Source: Prevotella sp. 885 (GTDB lineage: Bacteria > Bacteroidota > Bacteroidia > Bacteroidales > Bacteroidaceae). Taken from it: a stretch of 47,945 nt of DNA. The translations under genes and the position numbers were made by a program. The notes under the pieces were generated by a model that ran no database searches, was not told the DNA's origin, and saw only the letters and a list, made by a program, of their open reading frames with translations. Positions within the stretch are counted from its first letter, which is position 1, and every line of letters begins with the position of its first letter. Location: assembly GCF_002265625.1 (NCBI RefSeq), contig NZ_NOVE01000023.1, forward strand, positions 1 through 47,945, read 5' to 3'. Positions 8,201-19,854 of this stretch are shown one piece after another.

Positions 8201-10362
8201 TAATAAAGGAAATATCTATACGTAACTTCCGAAGTTACTATGGGGAAAATAAATTTGAGTTTTCTGAAGGACTGACTCTTGTCATTGGTGACAATGGAGA
8301 TGGCAAGACAACTTTCTTTGAGGCTTTGCAATGGTTGTTTAACACGGCTACAGAAAATAATAGCATTGACAATGCGTCGGAAATGCGCAAGTCGAAGTTG
8401 GAAATTGGCGAAAGCGATGAAGTCGCAGTAAGGATGGTTTTCGACCATGATGGCGAAAAGATTGTTGAAAAACGCTTCACTTTCGAGCGCACGTCGGAGA
8501 CTTTATTCAAGACTTCTTCTATTACTTTCCGAGGCTATGAGGATACAGGCGCAGGGCGTGAAGTGGTGAATGGAAAGACTCTTATGGATAGATGTTTTGA
8601 TGCGTTTATCCAAAGATTTAGCATGTTCAAGGGTGAGTCTACTCTTAATGTTTTCCAAAATGCAGCAGCGTTAAAGGAGCTTGTTGATAAATTTTCTGAT
8701 GTGAGAGAGTTTGACAAATTGGTTGAAATCTCTGCTGAAATGGAAGATAAATCTAATAAGGCTTATCAAAAAGAATGTAAGTCAGACCAGAAAATAGCGA
8801 CTCAGGCAGGAAAACTCGAAAGCCAGTTGAAACGTGTATCTGAAGATATATATAACAAGAAAAAAGAGATAGCGGACAAGAAACTCTCTGTGTCGGTTTT
8901 TTCAACAAAACTTGAAGAATTAGAACAAAATCAGGAGACAACAGAAAGATTTAATGAAGTAAGTGAGCGGTTGAAGTCTCTGAAGGAGAAGTCGCTTAAG
9001 TTGAGGGCAAACATAAGTATGGTAAACAAGAATACTGCATTGTTGGACCAATTATGGATATTATGCGCTTTCCCTTCTGTTTTGACAGAGTTTAAGAAGA
9101 AATGCTCGGATTTTAGTCGAGAAAAAAGACAACAGGAGAAAGCCTTCGTTGAAGAACAAGCCAAGGAAATAGGCAAGAAGGAAGCCTTGCAAGAGGTTCG
9201 TGGCATGTTGTCGGATAACGTAGCAGAATTGCCATGGTATTTGCCCAACCAAGAGACAATGGAGGAAATGATTCACGACCATGTGTGCAAAGTTTGTGGC
9301 AGCCCTGCACCAGAAGGGTCTGATGCTTACAATTTTATGATGAATAAGCTTAATGAGTATAAGAAGCATATTGCCGCCAAATTGCAAATGGAAGAGGAAA
9401 AAGCGGCTGTAGAGCGTAAGCAATTGTTCACAAGTGGATATATCGAAGAATTGCATAATATGAGTATCCGTCTTGGTGGAAATAAGGAAGCTCAGATTGC
9501 GCATATTTCAACAGATATATTTGATAGATTGAGTCTTGAGGACCGTCTGCGTGAAGAATTAAAGAAGGTTGAAGACAAGAAGCAAGAAACTGAAGATGAA
9601 AAAGCTCGCTTACTGATACAGGCTGGTAATGTGTCAGAGGAGTTGCTGCAAAAGAGTTTTCTTGACATTAAGGGAATGTTCGAGCAAAAAGGACGTGCAG
9701 AAACTTGTCTTGTAGAGTTGGAACGCGACCTTCAGGACTTAAAGGCAGAAGAGGATGATTTGCGCAAACAGTTTAATGATTTGAATCCGCAAAATGGTCA
9801 AGTGAAAGTCTATAGGGACGTTCATCGTGTGTTTGAAGAGATAGCAAAGGCTTTTAGAAAGGCTAAGAAGGAAAACCTGCGCCGATTCCTATCTGCTTTG
9901 GAGGAGTGTGCCAATGAGTATTTGGAAAGACTTAGTGCGCAAGACTTCCATGGAGAAATACGTTTGCGTCAGACTGTTGAGGAGTCTACCGAGATTAGGC
10001 TTTATAGCTCTAACGGAACTGAGATAAAGAATCCTTCTGGCTCTCAAGAGACAGTCATGTATATGTCGGTATTGTTTGCTATTTCTGATTTTACAGATCA
10101 GAAACGTGATGAGAATTATCCGTTGATATTCGATGCTGCTACATCTTCATTCGGCGATTCAAAGGAAGAGGGCTTCTACAATGTTATAGATAAAATCAAT
10201 AAGCAATGTATCATTGTGACAAAGGATTTCATAACAAAGGGTCAGCTTCGTCTGAACGAAATCGACCAGTTGACATGTGGTGTGTATCGTATCAGAAAGG
10301 CTGATAATTTTGATAGCCATAATATGGCAACAATTAGGACAATCGTTGATAAAATAAAATAG
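8197..10362 (+). CDS. DndD/SMC-like ATPase with zinc-hook CxxC
   Basis: A 721-residue protein of the RecF/RecN/SMC class. The N-terminus IRNFRSYYGENKFEF leads into Walker A GDNGDGKT at residues 31-38. Two coiled-coil arms rich in Lys and Glu flank a CKVC motif (Cys364, Cys367) that resembles a Rad50 zinc hook. An ABC-signature-like SGSQE lies at 614-618, and a Walker B-like LIFDAATSSF at 643-652. The order matches DndD, the DNA-nicking or structural ATPase of phosphorothioation clusters. The usual acidic residue after the Walker B aspartate is Ala here. It is translationally coupled upstream (ATGA) and lies two bases from the next gene. It may clamp or scan DNA with the DndC-like protein; this is inference from family and context. 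Confidence 0.85.
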   Translation: MIIKEISIRNFRSYYGENKFEFSEGLTLVIGDNGDGKTTFFEALQWLFNTATENNSIDNASEMRKSKLEIGESDEVAVRMVFDHDGEKIVEKRFTFERTSETLFKTSSITFRGYEDTGAGREVVNGKTLMDRCFDAFIQRFSMFKGESTLNVFQNAAALKELVDKFSDVREFDKLVEISAEMEDKSNKAYQKECKSDQKIATQAGKLESQLKRVSEDIYNKKKEIADKKLSVSVFSTKLEELEQNQETTERFNEVSERLKSLKEKSLKLRANISMVNKNTALLDQLWILCAFPSVLTEFKKKCSDFSREKRQQEKAFVEEQAKEIGKKEALQEVRGMLSDNVAELPWYLPNQETMEEMIHDHVCKVCGSPAPEGSDAYNFMMNKLNEYKKHIAAKLQMEEEKAAVERKQLFTSGYIEELHNMSIRLGGNKEAQIAHISTDIFDRLSLEDRLREELKKVEDKKQETEDEKARLLIQAGNVSEELLQKSFLDIKGMFEQKGRAETCLVELERDLQDLKAEEDDLRKQFNDLNPQNGQVKVYRDVHRVFEEIAKAFRKAKKENLRRFLSALEECANEYLERLSAQDFHGEIRLRQTVEESTEIRLYSSNGTEIKNPSGSQETVMYMSVLFAISDFTDQKRDENYPLIFDAATSSFGDSKEEGFYNVIDKINKQCIIVTKDFITKGQLRLNEIDQLTCGVYRIRKADNFDSHNMATIRTIVDKIK

Positions 10363-10364
10363 CT

Positions 10365-10928
10365 ATGGAATCATTATTCGACTTATGGAGCAAGCGTAAT
10401 CCTCAGTGGGAAAAACGCTACGAAGAGTCTGTCATAAAGGTGTTTACCGACTATGGACGAGGCACAACATCATATCAAGCTGCTCGTGCTAAGATATTTG
10501 GTGCGGGTTATGAGCTTTTTATAATTGCCTTTTTCATTGGTTTGTATTTTGACCAAACAAAACCATTGATTGAAGATAAAGCAAAATTAAAGTCATTCGG
10601 ACAGCCGATACAATATTGGGGTAATCAAGAAAATCGTCTTGGAAGAAAATCTTATGGCGAAATACGGCAGTTTTTGTTTGCTGCTCTTGTGGCTAAAACC
10701 GATATTGACCTTATTGCTTTGGATAAAGGCGAAATTACAGCTCGAAAAGTTGTTGACCAACTTATAGATAAGATGGAGCAATATGCAAATTTTGGTTTCT
10801 CGTATATTCACGAAAAGATGGAGGAAGATCCTAATTATTTTTTCAAAGAAACAGTTTTTTTTCAATTATTCTTATCATTTCTGAATGATAAGAAGAACGA
10901 GGATGATGAACAATTGGAGGAATTGTAG
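10365..10928 (+). CDS. Unknown protein, last gene of the defence operon
   Basis: A 187-residue protein beginning two bases after the SMC-like ATPase gene, so surely co-transcribed. I do not recognise a domain. It is basic in the middle (QENRLGRKSYGEIRQF), has one hydrophobic patch (residues about 46-57, FIIAFFIGLYFD) that is too short and too mixed to be a clear membrane helix, and ends in an acidic tail. It does not look like DndE or any nuclease family I know. By position it may be a subunit or specificity partner of the ATPase. A weakly structured, AT-rich gap (10929-11105) with no gene follows. Confidence 0.75.
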   Translation: MESLFDLWSKRNPQWEKRYEESVIKVFTDYGRGTTSYQAARAKIFGAGYELFIIAFFIGLYFDQTKPLIEDKAKLKSFGQPIQYWGNQENRLGRKSYGEIRQFLFAALVAKTDIDLIALDKGEITARKVVDQLIDKMEQYANFGFSYIHEKMEEDPNYFFKETVFFQLFLSFLNDKKNEDDEQLEEL

Positions 10929-11105
10929 ATAGAGAGATAGATATTATACAGGATGTGAGGATTATTATATATTGCTATTATTGCTGTTTTCTGTCTTATA
11001 CTTGATAGTAATAATTAGCTATATAATAATTACTCCATCCAAAGTTATGGCTTTATCAGTTTTATATAGTATCTTTGTTGAGTTACTTCTAACAAAAAGA
11101 ATGCT

Positions 11106-11672
11106 ATGATTGAACTTACACATTATATAGGTGCTTTCTCTTCGCTCCACACTGCAAAATCGAAGGGACACAAGGCACCGCATAAGGCCGTGCTGTTGTT
11201 GGCTATTATTGACCTTGTGGAGTATGATATAATACGTTCACAAAGGATAGTGCTTAGCGATACTCTTGAGAAAAGATTTAATGAAATATGGCATCGTTAT
11301 CTTGGCGACTCTTCATTATTTATATGTGACATAACTAAGCCTTTCTTTCATATGCAGTATGAACCGTTTTGGAGATTGGTGGAGCATAATGAGGTACAGG
11401 AAAAAATAGTGGCGGAAGATTTGCCACTTGTTAAAGCAAAGAAAGAGAAGAAGGATTTGCCTTCGGGTGCTTATTCTGTATCGGCAATGAGAAGAGCGTT
11501 TGCTTATGCAGAGATAGACGGAATGCTGTATGAACTTCTTAGGAATGCAGACGCAAGAGCTATGTTGCGTGTTGTGCTAATCAACGAGTATCTGAAAGGA
11601 CAGCCTACCAAGACAATGCCAGACTGGGGACAATTGGTGGCAATGTTACCATTGATTGCATTTGTGGCGTAG
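11106..11672 (+). CDS. Standalone sulfur-binding-domain-like protein without HNH nuclease
   Basis: A 188-residue protein. The N-terminal block (KSKGHKAPHKAVLLLAIIDL at residues about 19-38, then FNEIWHRYLGD and PFFHMQYEPFWRLV) matches by eye the N-terminal part of ScoMcrA-like, phosphorothioate-recognising restriction endonucleases and of short Bacteroidales homologues. The end (AEIDGMLYELLRNADARAML..VLINEYL) also fits these short homologues. In the full nucleases an HNH domain follows; here the protein ends with no CxxC or HNH motif. It may therefore bind modified DNA and recruit the nuclease or helicase of the operon, or be an inhibitor. It lies 177 bases after the operon and may have its own promoter. 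The link to phosphorothioate DNA is inferred. Confidence 0.7.
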   Translation: MIELTHYIGAFSSLHTAKSKGHKAPHKAVLLLAIIDLVEYDIIRSQRIVLSDTLEKRFNEIWHRYLGDSSLFICDITKPFFHMQYEPFWRLVEHNEVQEKIVAEDLPLVKAKKEKKDLPSGAYSVSAMRRAFAYAEIDGMLYELLRNADARAMLRVVLINEYLKGQPTKTMPDWGQLVAMLPLIAFVA

Positions 11673-11710
11673 TATTAAGGTATAAAAAACTCAAGTTTCG
11701 GATTTAGAAT

Positions 11711-11925
11711 TCAAGCCGTTTGAGCATACTCTCTAAGTGCAGCCAATCTCTTGTCATTCTCAATAATTGATAGATTTACACGACTTATCAGTATGTTTTA
11801 GCGAGTGTTTTAATAAACCTTAAATCCTCAACCTGTAATATTTTTGATATCTGTGGTTGCGGATACCTCTCTAAAACGACTCGTTTTCGTAAAGAATCCT
11901 TATGGTGTAGTCGCAAGGGACAAAA
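11711..11925 (-). pseudogene. Possible decayed gene remnant
   Basis: On the minus strand an open stretch at 11797-11711 encodes a protein-like end (VNLSIIENDKRLAALREYA, then QTA and stop). Another frame at 11925-11788 gives a 45-codon open stretch ending ILQVEDLRFIKTLAKTY and a stop. No frame is open through both, which fits a frameshifted C-terminal fragment of a lost gene. A -7-like TAATTTTG lies upstream on the same strand (12085-12092). I do not recognise the family, and chance open frames are possible. The rest of 11673-12274 shows only a hairpin (12114-12141) and no gene. Confidence 0.25.
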
Positions 11926-12084
11926 TCACCTTACCCCATGATGCGACTTGAGGCAATACGCAAAAGACAACGAAGATTTTAGGCTACCCAAAATCAAACA
12001 TTCTGATGCAGAAAATGCAGGAAACCTACTTGAAGACAATAGCGGAGTGAAGCGTAGACGGCGTGCAGCATCCTTGTCCAAGTG

Positions 12085-12092
12085 CAAAATTA
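12085..12092 (-). promoter_or_regulatory. -7-like box TAATTTTG in the decayed stretch
   Basis: On the minus strand TAATTTTG matches the Bacteroidetes -7 consensus TAnnTTTG. It would drive transcription leftwards through the possible gene remnant. No -33 element was identified. Confidence 0.3.
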
Positions 12093-12113
12093 CAAAATGT
12101 TTTTATAAAATCA

Positions 12114-12141
12114 CTCCCTGCTGTAAATCTACAGCAGGGAG
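12114..12141. repeat. Perfect 11-bp inverted repeat
   Basis: ctccctgctgt (12114-12124) and acagcagggag (12131-12141) pair perfectly around a six-base loop. No T-run follows on either side, so it is not a typical terminator. It may be an element end or a protein site. Confidence 0.6.
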
Positions 12142-12274
12142 AAGTGTATATATACTAACTAACAAATGCTATTGTCTCACCTCTGTTATTGCACGTAAGG
12201 TATAGCTTTTTTATGAACTATTTCTTATCCCGAACCGTGGTAAAACCTCACGAATTATAAGCCTGTTGGAATAA

Positions 12275-12309
12275 AAAAGGAGGAAAGCTTTATCGGCTTT
12301 CCTCCTTTT
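12275..12309 (-). terminator. Rho-independent terminator of secA
   Basis: A 14-bp perfect stem pairs aaaaggaggaaagc-type arms at 12275-12288 and 12296-12309 around a seven-base loop. Read leftwards it ends in a run of Ts, so it fits termination of secA. It probably also stops rightward transcripts from the island. Confidence 0.85.
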
Positions 12310-12358
12310 CGGTATATGTTTCTGCTGTCAATTACTTGACGTCAGAGTTTCTTAAGTC

Positions 12359-15550
<3,192 letters not shown>

Positions 15551-15652
15551 TGTATATTATTTTTTTTTATTTCGTGTGATGGTTAATAAGTGGGTGTAAA
15601 ATTACAAAAAAAAATCCATACAGCACCCAAATGGCGTCTTTTAAACGTCATT

Positions 15653-17011
15653 TTATTGGAGTGGTGCCGCCGAACAGGCGTTCGGCGCCCTGATGCGTAT
15701 AGCCTTAGCAACTGTAGGCGCAATGCGGTCTACCGTAGCAGGTGTGGTTATACGTTCCGGCTTTACCCCGGCTCCGTAGAAAATGATGGGGAACGGGATA
15801 AATGCTGCCCTTGAGAAATAGCTCTCGTTGGTGTCTTCGTTTATGATTTGCCATCCTGGAGCGGTCTCGATTACGAGGTCGCCGCTGACGGACGGATTGT
15901 AAGGACTGGCTGATACGCTTCTCACGCCGGCTGTCTGAACGAGCAGTTCTTTTGATCTGGCGATGATGTCGTTGAAGCTAATGTGGCGCTGTTCTATAAG
16001 CTTGCGGTCCAGATAAATCTGGTTGTGAAAACTTGTCTCAACATACTTGCCCTGACCGTAAATGGCGCCAAGGTACATGTTGAGAAGATTGGATGTGCGA
16101 TTGATATAGAATGTGCCTGAAGGGATGCGGAAACGCTGGTAGTCAACCTGTTGCTCGCTTGTGTAGCCAGTGCTTGTAAGCACAAACATGACATTGTCGC
16201 GTCCTACCTTATCTTCAATTCGCTTGATAAGTGAAGCCAATGTCTTGTCGAGCTTAACGTAGATAATCTCCATCTCCGACTGCCATACAGTGGCATCCGT
16301 ACCCTTCGCTGAGAAGGTCACGGAGAGCATATCGGTGATGTTGTCGCGTCCCATAGCCATATTGTCAATGCAGGCTACGGACATATCGGCTACGTCATCG
16401 TTGTTACCGTTAGTGAGCTTGTTTGTGCTGTTGTTGTAAGTGCGTACAAGGGCCTGTGCGCCTTTTGAGTAGTATGTGGATGTTGTCCACTGGCCGTTCT
16501 TGTCGTTCAGCCAGAATGCGCCGTCTGCGGCATGGCCTGCAGAGATGACGGCAGCGTCCTTATCGGAAGCTACAGAATAGACAAGTGCTGCTCCTTTAGT
16601 GGATATCTTAAGCTCGTCGCTTACTGTGGAAGTGGCGATTTTCTGAGGTGACACGCCGTATGTTGCGTCGTCCGTGCATAATACAGGGCGCAAAGTGTTG
16701 CGGTCGAGCCATTGGGTTCCGACTATATTATTATAATGTGGGGTTGTGCCGGTGGCAATAGAGGCAATAGCCGATGCTCTGTCAACGGGCGAGAATGGAT
16801 AGCTGGCGGCCTCATATATGCGTCCGTTCTGCAGCAACTTCTTGAATCCGTCCTCGCAATAGAGCGGTGCGAAGTGCTCGATGTAGTCGGTACGTAGCTG
16901 GTCTACAGCTATGTTTACGACCAGACGTGGCGCAGGCTGCAAGCTTTGTGCTTGCATCTGTGAGCCGGTCAGGACGGTGAGCATTATAATTGTAGATATA
17001 TACTTGTTCAT
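15653..17011 (-). CDS. PafA-like alkaline-phosphatase-superfamily protein, probably inactive
   Basis: A 452-residue secreted protein: signal peptide (residues 1-21, ending MQAQ) followed by the alkaline phosphatase/PafA fold (RLVVNIAVDQLRTDY, then ATGTTPHYNNIVGTQWLDR). The first metal-ligand region (Asp37) is kept. The nucleophile region reads SPVDRAS where PafA has TGPGHAS, the later metal motif (TADHG in PafA) reads TSTGYT, and the C-terminal His is not visible before FPIIFYGAG. It is therefore probably a non-catalytic binding protein. It overlaps the Lnb-like gene by four bases (ATGA on the minus strand), so the two are co-translated. The role in envelope or lipoprotein processing is inferred from that coupling. 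Confidence 0.8.
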   Translation of the reverse strand: MNKYISTIIMLTVLTGSQMQAQSLQPAPRLVVNIAVDQLRTDYIEHFAPLYCEDGFKKLLQNGRIYEAASYPFSPVDRASAIASIATGTTPHYNNIVGTQWLDRNTLRPVLCTDDATYGVSPQKIATSTVSDELKISTKGAALVYSVASDKDAAVISAGHAADGAFWLNDKNGQWTTSTYYSKGAQALVRTYNNSTNKLTNGNNDDVADMSVACIDNMAMGRDNITDMLSVTFSAKGTDATVWQSEMEIIYVKLDKTLASLIKRIEDKVGRDNVMFVLTSTGYTSEQQVDYQRFRIPSGTFYINRTSNLLNMYLGAIYGQGKYVETSFHNQIYLDRKLIEQRHISFNDIIARSKELLVQTAGVRSVSASPYNPSVSGDLVIETAPGWQIINEDTNESYFSRAAFIPFPIIFYGAGVKPERITTPATVDRIAPTVAKAIRIRAPNACSAAPLQ

Positions 17012-18204
17012 CTCTTGTTTGTTGTGTTAGCCGTCTGGCGTATTTTCATTATGTTTCTGTATAGCAAAGACAATGCCACAAAGTAGATTCCCTCTGCATA
17101 AGACTGTATTATTCCTCCTAAAAGGAACAGGATTATGAGCACGGTCCATGCTTTTTGCCATCTGCAGGGCTGTCCTTTCTTTATCTTCTTGGATGCGCTC
17201 CACAGGAATACGAGGTTCAGCGGATTGAGCAGCAGAATCTGCAGATTTAGGCTTACGGTGGGGTGTTGCGAGAAAATCATGGCAAACAGAATCAGTCCGC
17301 ATGCTCCTGTTAAGAACATCATTATCGTGTCTGTAAGCCAATAATTTGCTTTTCGCATTGCCTCTATTGTCGTTATGGCAACGACTAATGCCGCCAAAAC
17401 TCCCAGGCACACGATTGGGGAGACGGGGAAACTGTCGCTTCCAGAATCGCTTGTGGCTGGCAATACCCATGTCTCGCTCTCGACAAACTTGCGTTTTGAG
17501 CCGTCCTTGTCGTATATTACGGCATGGCTTATGTCCTTTGAGAGGTTTTTGGGCAGAAACTGTTGTTCGCCGAACGTTGTCGGACGATCCGCCTTGACTC
17601 CGAGCAGAAGGTCATTGCCGAAGCGTGCCCATCTGTGACGCTCGTTATATTGATGGATGAGTTCGCGGAAAGAAGGGTAGGGGTTGGCTTCGTTTTCGAA
17701 TACCACTTTTCCGTTTATGTTGTCGAGTATGATGTCTCTTGCGCGAGTTGTGCAATTGTCGTAGAAGTAATTATACCTGTACACGCGGTTTTCCGGCAGG
17801 TAATTCTTGTCTATAGCCTTCGCTATGGCAGCCTTCTCCTTGTCCGTCAGGTTGAGAGTCTGCTGTATGACGCCGCATCCCGAACGCTCGTATTGGGCCT
17901 TGAAATCCTCGAAATACTCGATGCCCATCTCATAGTCGGTCAGTCCGAAGACAAACCTGAGCACGAAGTATGGCTTGCTGAACGAGAATATACCATAATT
18001 AATGGCGATGTCTATGCCTTGCGTCAGGTTCTCGTATCTGATGGCTGTATGTCCGTATAGGCTGTAGACGTATGGTCTCGGCATGCATGTGAGCAGGCTT
18101 ATGCGTATCGAGTCGGCTTGCTTTCCGTTATCAGCGGCAGCCGTTTGCGACATAAGCATGATGGCAGTCAGCAGGCATAATATTGTTCTTTTAAGTTGTT
18201 TCAC
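17008..18204 (-). CDS. DUF4105 / Lnb-type lipoprotein N-acyltransferase domain protein
   Basis: A 398-residue membrane protein: signal peptide (about residues 1-24), a periplasmic DUF4105 domain, and a C-terminal region with several hydrophobic segments (about 267-390). The domain shows LYGHTAIRYEN (His52) and NYFYDNCTTRARD (Cys151), a His/Cys pair conserved in the family and likely catalytic. This domain is named for Lnb, which moves an acyl chain to the N-terminus of lipoproteins, and Bacteroidetes homologues are proposed to do the same job. That function here is by family, not shown. It is first in a two-gene minus-strand operon with the PafA-like protein. Confidence 0.85.
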   Translation of the reverse strand: MKQLKRTILCLLTAIMLMSQTAAADNGKQADSIRISLLTCMPRPYVYSLYGHTAIRYENLTQGIDIAINYGIFSFSKPYFVLRFVFGLTDYEMGIEYFEDFKAQYERSGCGVIQQTLNLTDKEKAAIAKAIDKNYLPENRVYRYNYFYDNCTTRARDIILDNINGKVVFENEANPYPSFRELIHQYNERHRWARFGNDLLLGVKADRPTTFGEQQFLPKNLSKDISHAVIYDKDGSKRKFVESETWVLPATSDSGSDSFPVSPIVCLGVLAALVVAITTIEAMRKANYWLTDTIMMFLTGACGLILFAMIFSQHPTVSLNLQILLLNPLNLVFLWSASKKIKKGQPCRWQKAWTVLIILFLLGGIIQSYAEGIYFVALSLLYRNIMKIRQTANTTNKR

Positions 18205-18241
18205 AATTAAATATTGGTCTGTTATTTGTCTTTACATCTTA

Positions 18242-18249
18242 CAAAGGTA
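18242..18249 (-). promoter_or_regulatory. -7 box for the Lnb/PafA-like operon
   Basis: TACCTTTG on the minus strand matches TAnnTTTG and lies 37 bases before the Lnb-like start at 18204. No clear -33 partner was seen. Confidence 0.5.
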
Positions 18250-18399
18250 TTAATAATATGCTTAATATGAGCTTAAAAGGCTTGTTAAAAAACGTAAAAG
18301 CGGCGTTTTTGGCAAGTAAACGCGGTTATATTATACTTTTGACGAAATTTAAAAGTCGTTATTTCTTGTTTATCCTGCTATTATCTCGAATTTTTTCGA

Positions 18400-18407
18400 T
18401 AAATTTG
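18400..18407 (+). promoter_or_regulatory. -7 box for the outer-membrane protein/lptC operon
   Basis: TAAATTTG matches TAnnTTTG and lies about 125 bases upstream of ATG 18532, leaving a long 5' leader. The gene-free stretch 18205-18531 holds this box and the divergent minus-strand box; nothing else was recognised. Confidence 0.5.
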
Positions 18408-18531
18408 CACCTAATTATGCGAGAAAGAACATGTGCCTTATATATAATAAGGTATAGAGATAAAGCAGGAGAGTGTTCTGCTTGTTTCGTGTTCTGATCG
18501 TTTTTAAGCAGATAAATATCAAGAAAGAGAA

Positions 18532-19833
18532 ATGAAGAAATTACTGATAACTGTTTGTATGGCCGTGACTTCCATGGCTGTGTTGGCCCAGAGCGGCACA
18601 AACTCGCCTTATAGCCAGTATGGTCTTGGCGTGCTCGGAGAGCAGTCGGGGGGATTCAATCGTGGAATGAACGGTCTTGGCATTGGCTTTCATGAGCACA
18701 ACCAGATAAACACATCCAACCCGGCTTCGTATGCCAGCATCGACTCGCTGTCGTTTATCTTTGACGCTGGTATTGCAGGGCAAATAACGAATTTCTCGGA
18801 GAATGGAGTGAAGCTGAATGCCAATAACGCCAATTTCGAGTATGTGACGGCAGGTTTCCGTCTTGCGAAGCATCTTGGCGTCAGCTTTGGTGTGCTTCCG
18901 TTCTCGAATATCGGTTATAGCTACTCAAATACAGGTAAGCTGAACAATAGTGAAACCGGATCGTCGACGACTTACGAGAATGTCTATTATGGTACGGGAG
19001 GTCTTCATCAGGTGTATTTGGGATTTGGCTGGATGCCGTTTAAGGGGTTGGCTATCGGTGTGAACGGCTCTTACTTGTGGGGCAATTACACGCGCTCGGT
19101 CATCAACTCATATTCCGATTCTTACGTAAATACACTTTCGAAGTACTATACAGCTGACGTAAATAGCTATAAGCTTGATTTTGGTCTGCAGTATACGCTC
19201 AAGCTTTCAAAGAAAGACAATCTGACCATCGGCCTTACCTATGGTCTCGGCCATAAGCTTGGCGCAGATCCGGAATGTAAGGTTATTTCTACCAATGCGC
19301 AGACAGGAGTTGCTGATACGGCCTTGTTTGTGGCTAAAGATGGTCTGGAGCTTCCGACAACTTACGGAGTGGGTCTTATGTGGAACCGTTCAAACCGTTG
19401 GAAGATTGGTGCCGATTACGTCTTGCAGAAGTGGTCGTCGGTGGTAAGCCCGGAATATCTGACAGTCAATGGTAAGACAGATTATGTGGTTTCGAAGAAC
19501 TTGTATTCAGACCGTCATAAGATTACCGTTGGTGGTGAGTTCTGTCCTCAGGAGAATAGCAGAAGTTTCTTCAAGCGTGTTCACTATCGCTTGGGAGCGT
19601 CATACGCCACCAATTATCTTAAGATTTCAGGACAGGATGGTCCGAAAGAGTATGGAGTAAGCGCAGGTTTCGGCATACCTATCATGAACGGATATAACAA
19701 CCGCTCGCTTCTTAATATCTCTGCACAGTGGGTTCGTCAGGACTCGAAGACTTTCATTACAGAGAACTCGTTCCGCATCAATATCGGTCTGACGTTCAAC
19801 GAGCGTTGGTTCGCTAAGTGGAAGATGGAATAA
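18532..19833 (+). CDS. Outer-membrane beta-barrel protein
   Basis: A 433-residue protein with a signal peptide (MKKLLITVCMAVTSMAVLAQ) and alternating aromatic and polar strands throughout, as expected for an outer-membrane beta barrel. The SPYSQYGLGVLGEQSGGFNRGMNGL start and the GFRLAKHLGVSFGVLPFSNIGYSY block resemble Bacteroidetes proteins related to the OmpP1/FadL group. Substrate is unknown. It sits 21 bases before lptC, so it is likely co-transcribed with LPS-export and envelope genes. Its C-terminus ends in Lys-Met-Glu rather than the classic final Phe, which is common in this phylum. Confidence 0.8.
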   Translation: MKKLLITVCMAVTSMAVLAQSGTNSPYSQYGLGVLGEQSGGFNRGMNGLGIGFHEHNQINTSNPASYASIDSLSFIFDAGIAGQITNFSENGVKLNANNANFEYVTAGFRLAKHLGVSFGVLPFSNIGYSYSNTGKLNNSETGSSTTYENVYYGTGGLHQVYLGFGWMPFKGLAIGVNGSYLWGNYTRSVINSYSDSYVNTLSKYYTADVNSYKLDFGLQYTLKLSKKDNLTIGLTYGLGHKLGADPECKVISTNAQTGVADTALFVAKDGLELPTTYGVGLMWNRSNRWKIGADYVLQKWSSVVSPEYLTVNGKTDYVVSKNLYSDRHKITVGGEFCPQENSRSFFKRVHYRLGASYATNYLKISGQDGPKEYGVSAGFGIPIMNGYNNRSLLNISAQWVRQDSKTFITENSFRINIGLTFNERWFAKWKME

Positions 19834-19854
19834 AAAAACAAATATCATCAGACA

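Noticed and set aside
555..10928. Classical BREX or complete Dnd/Ssp system
   Set aside because: No PglX, PglZ or BrxL, and no DndA, DndB, DndE, SspB or SspE-like gene was found; only individual parts resemble those systems.
11948..12205. 85-codon + strand frame before secA
   Set aside because: No protein-like features; it crosses a perfect hairpin and a region with decayed minus-strand sequence.
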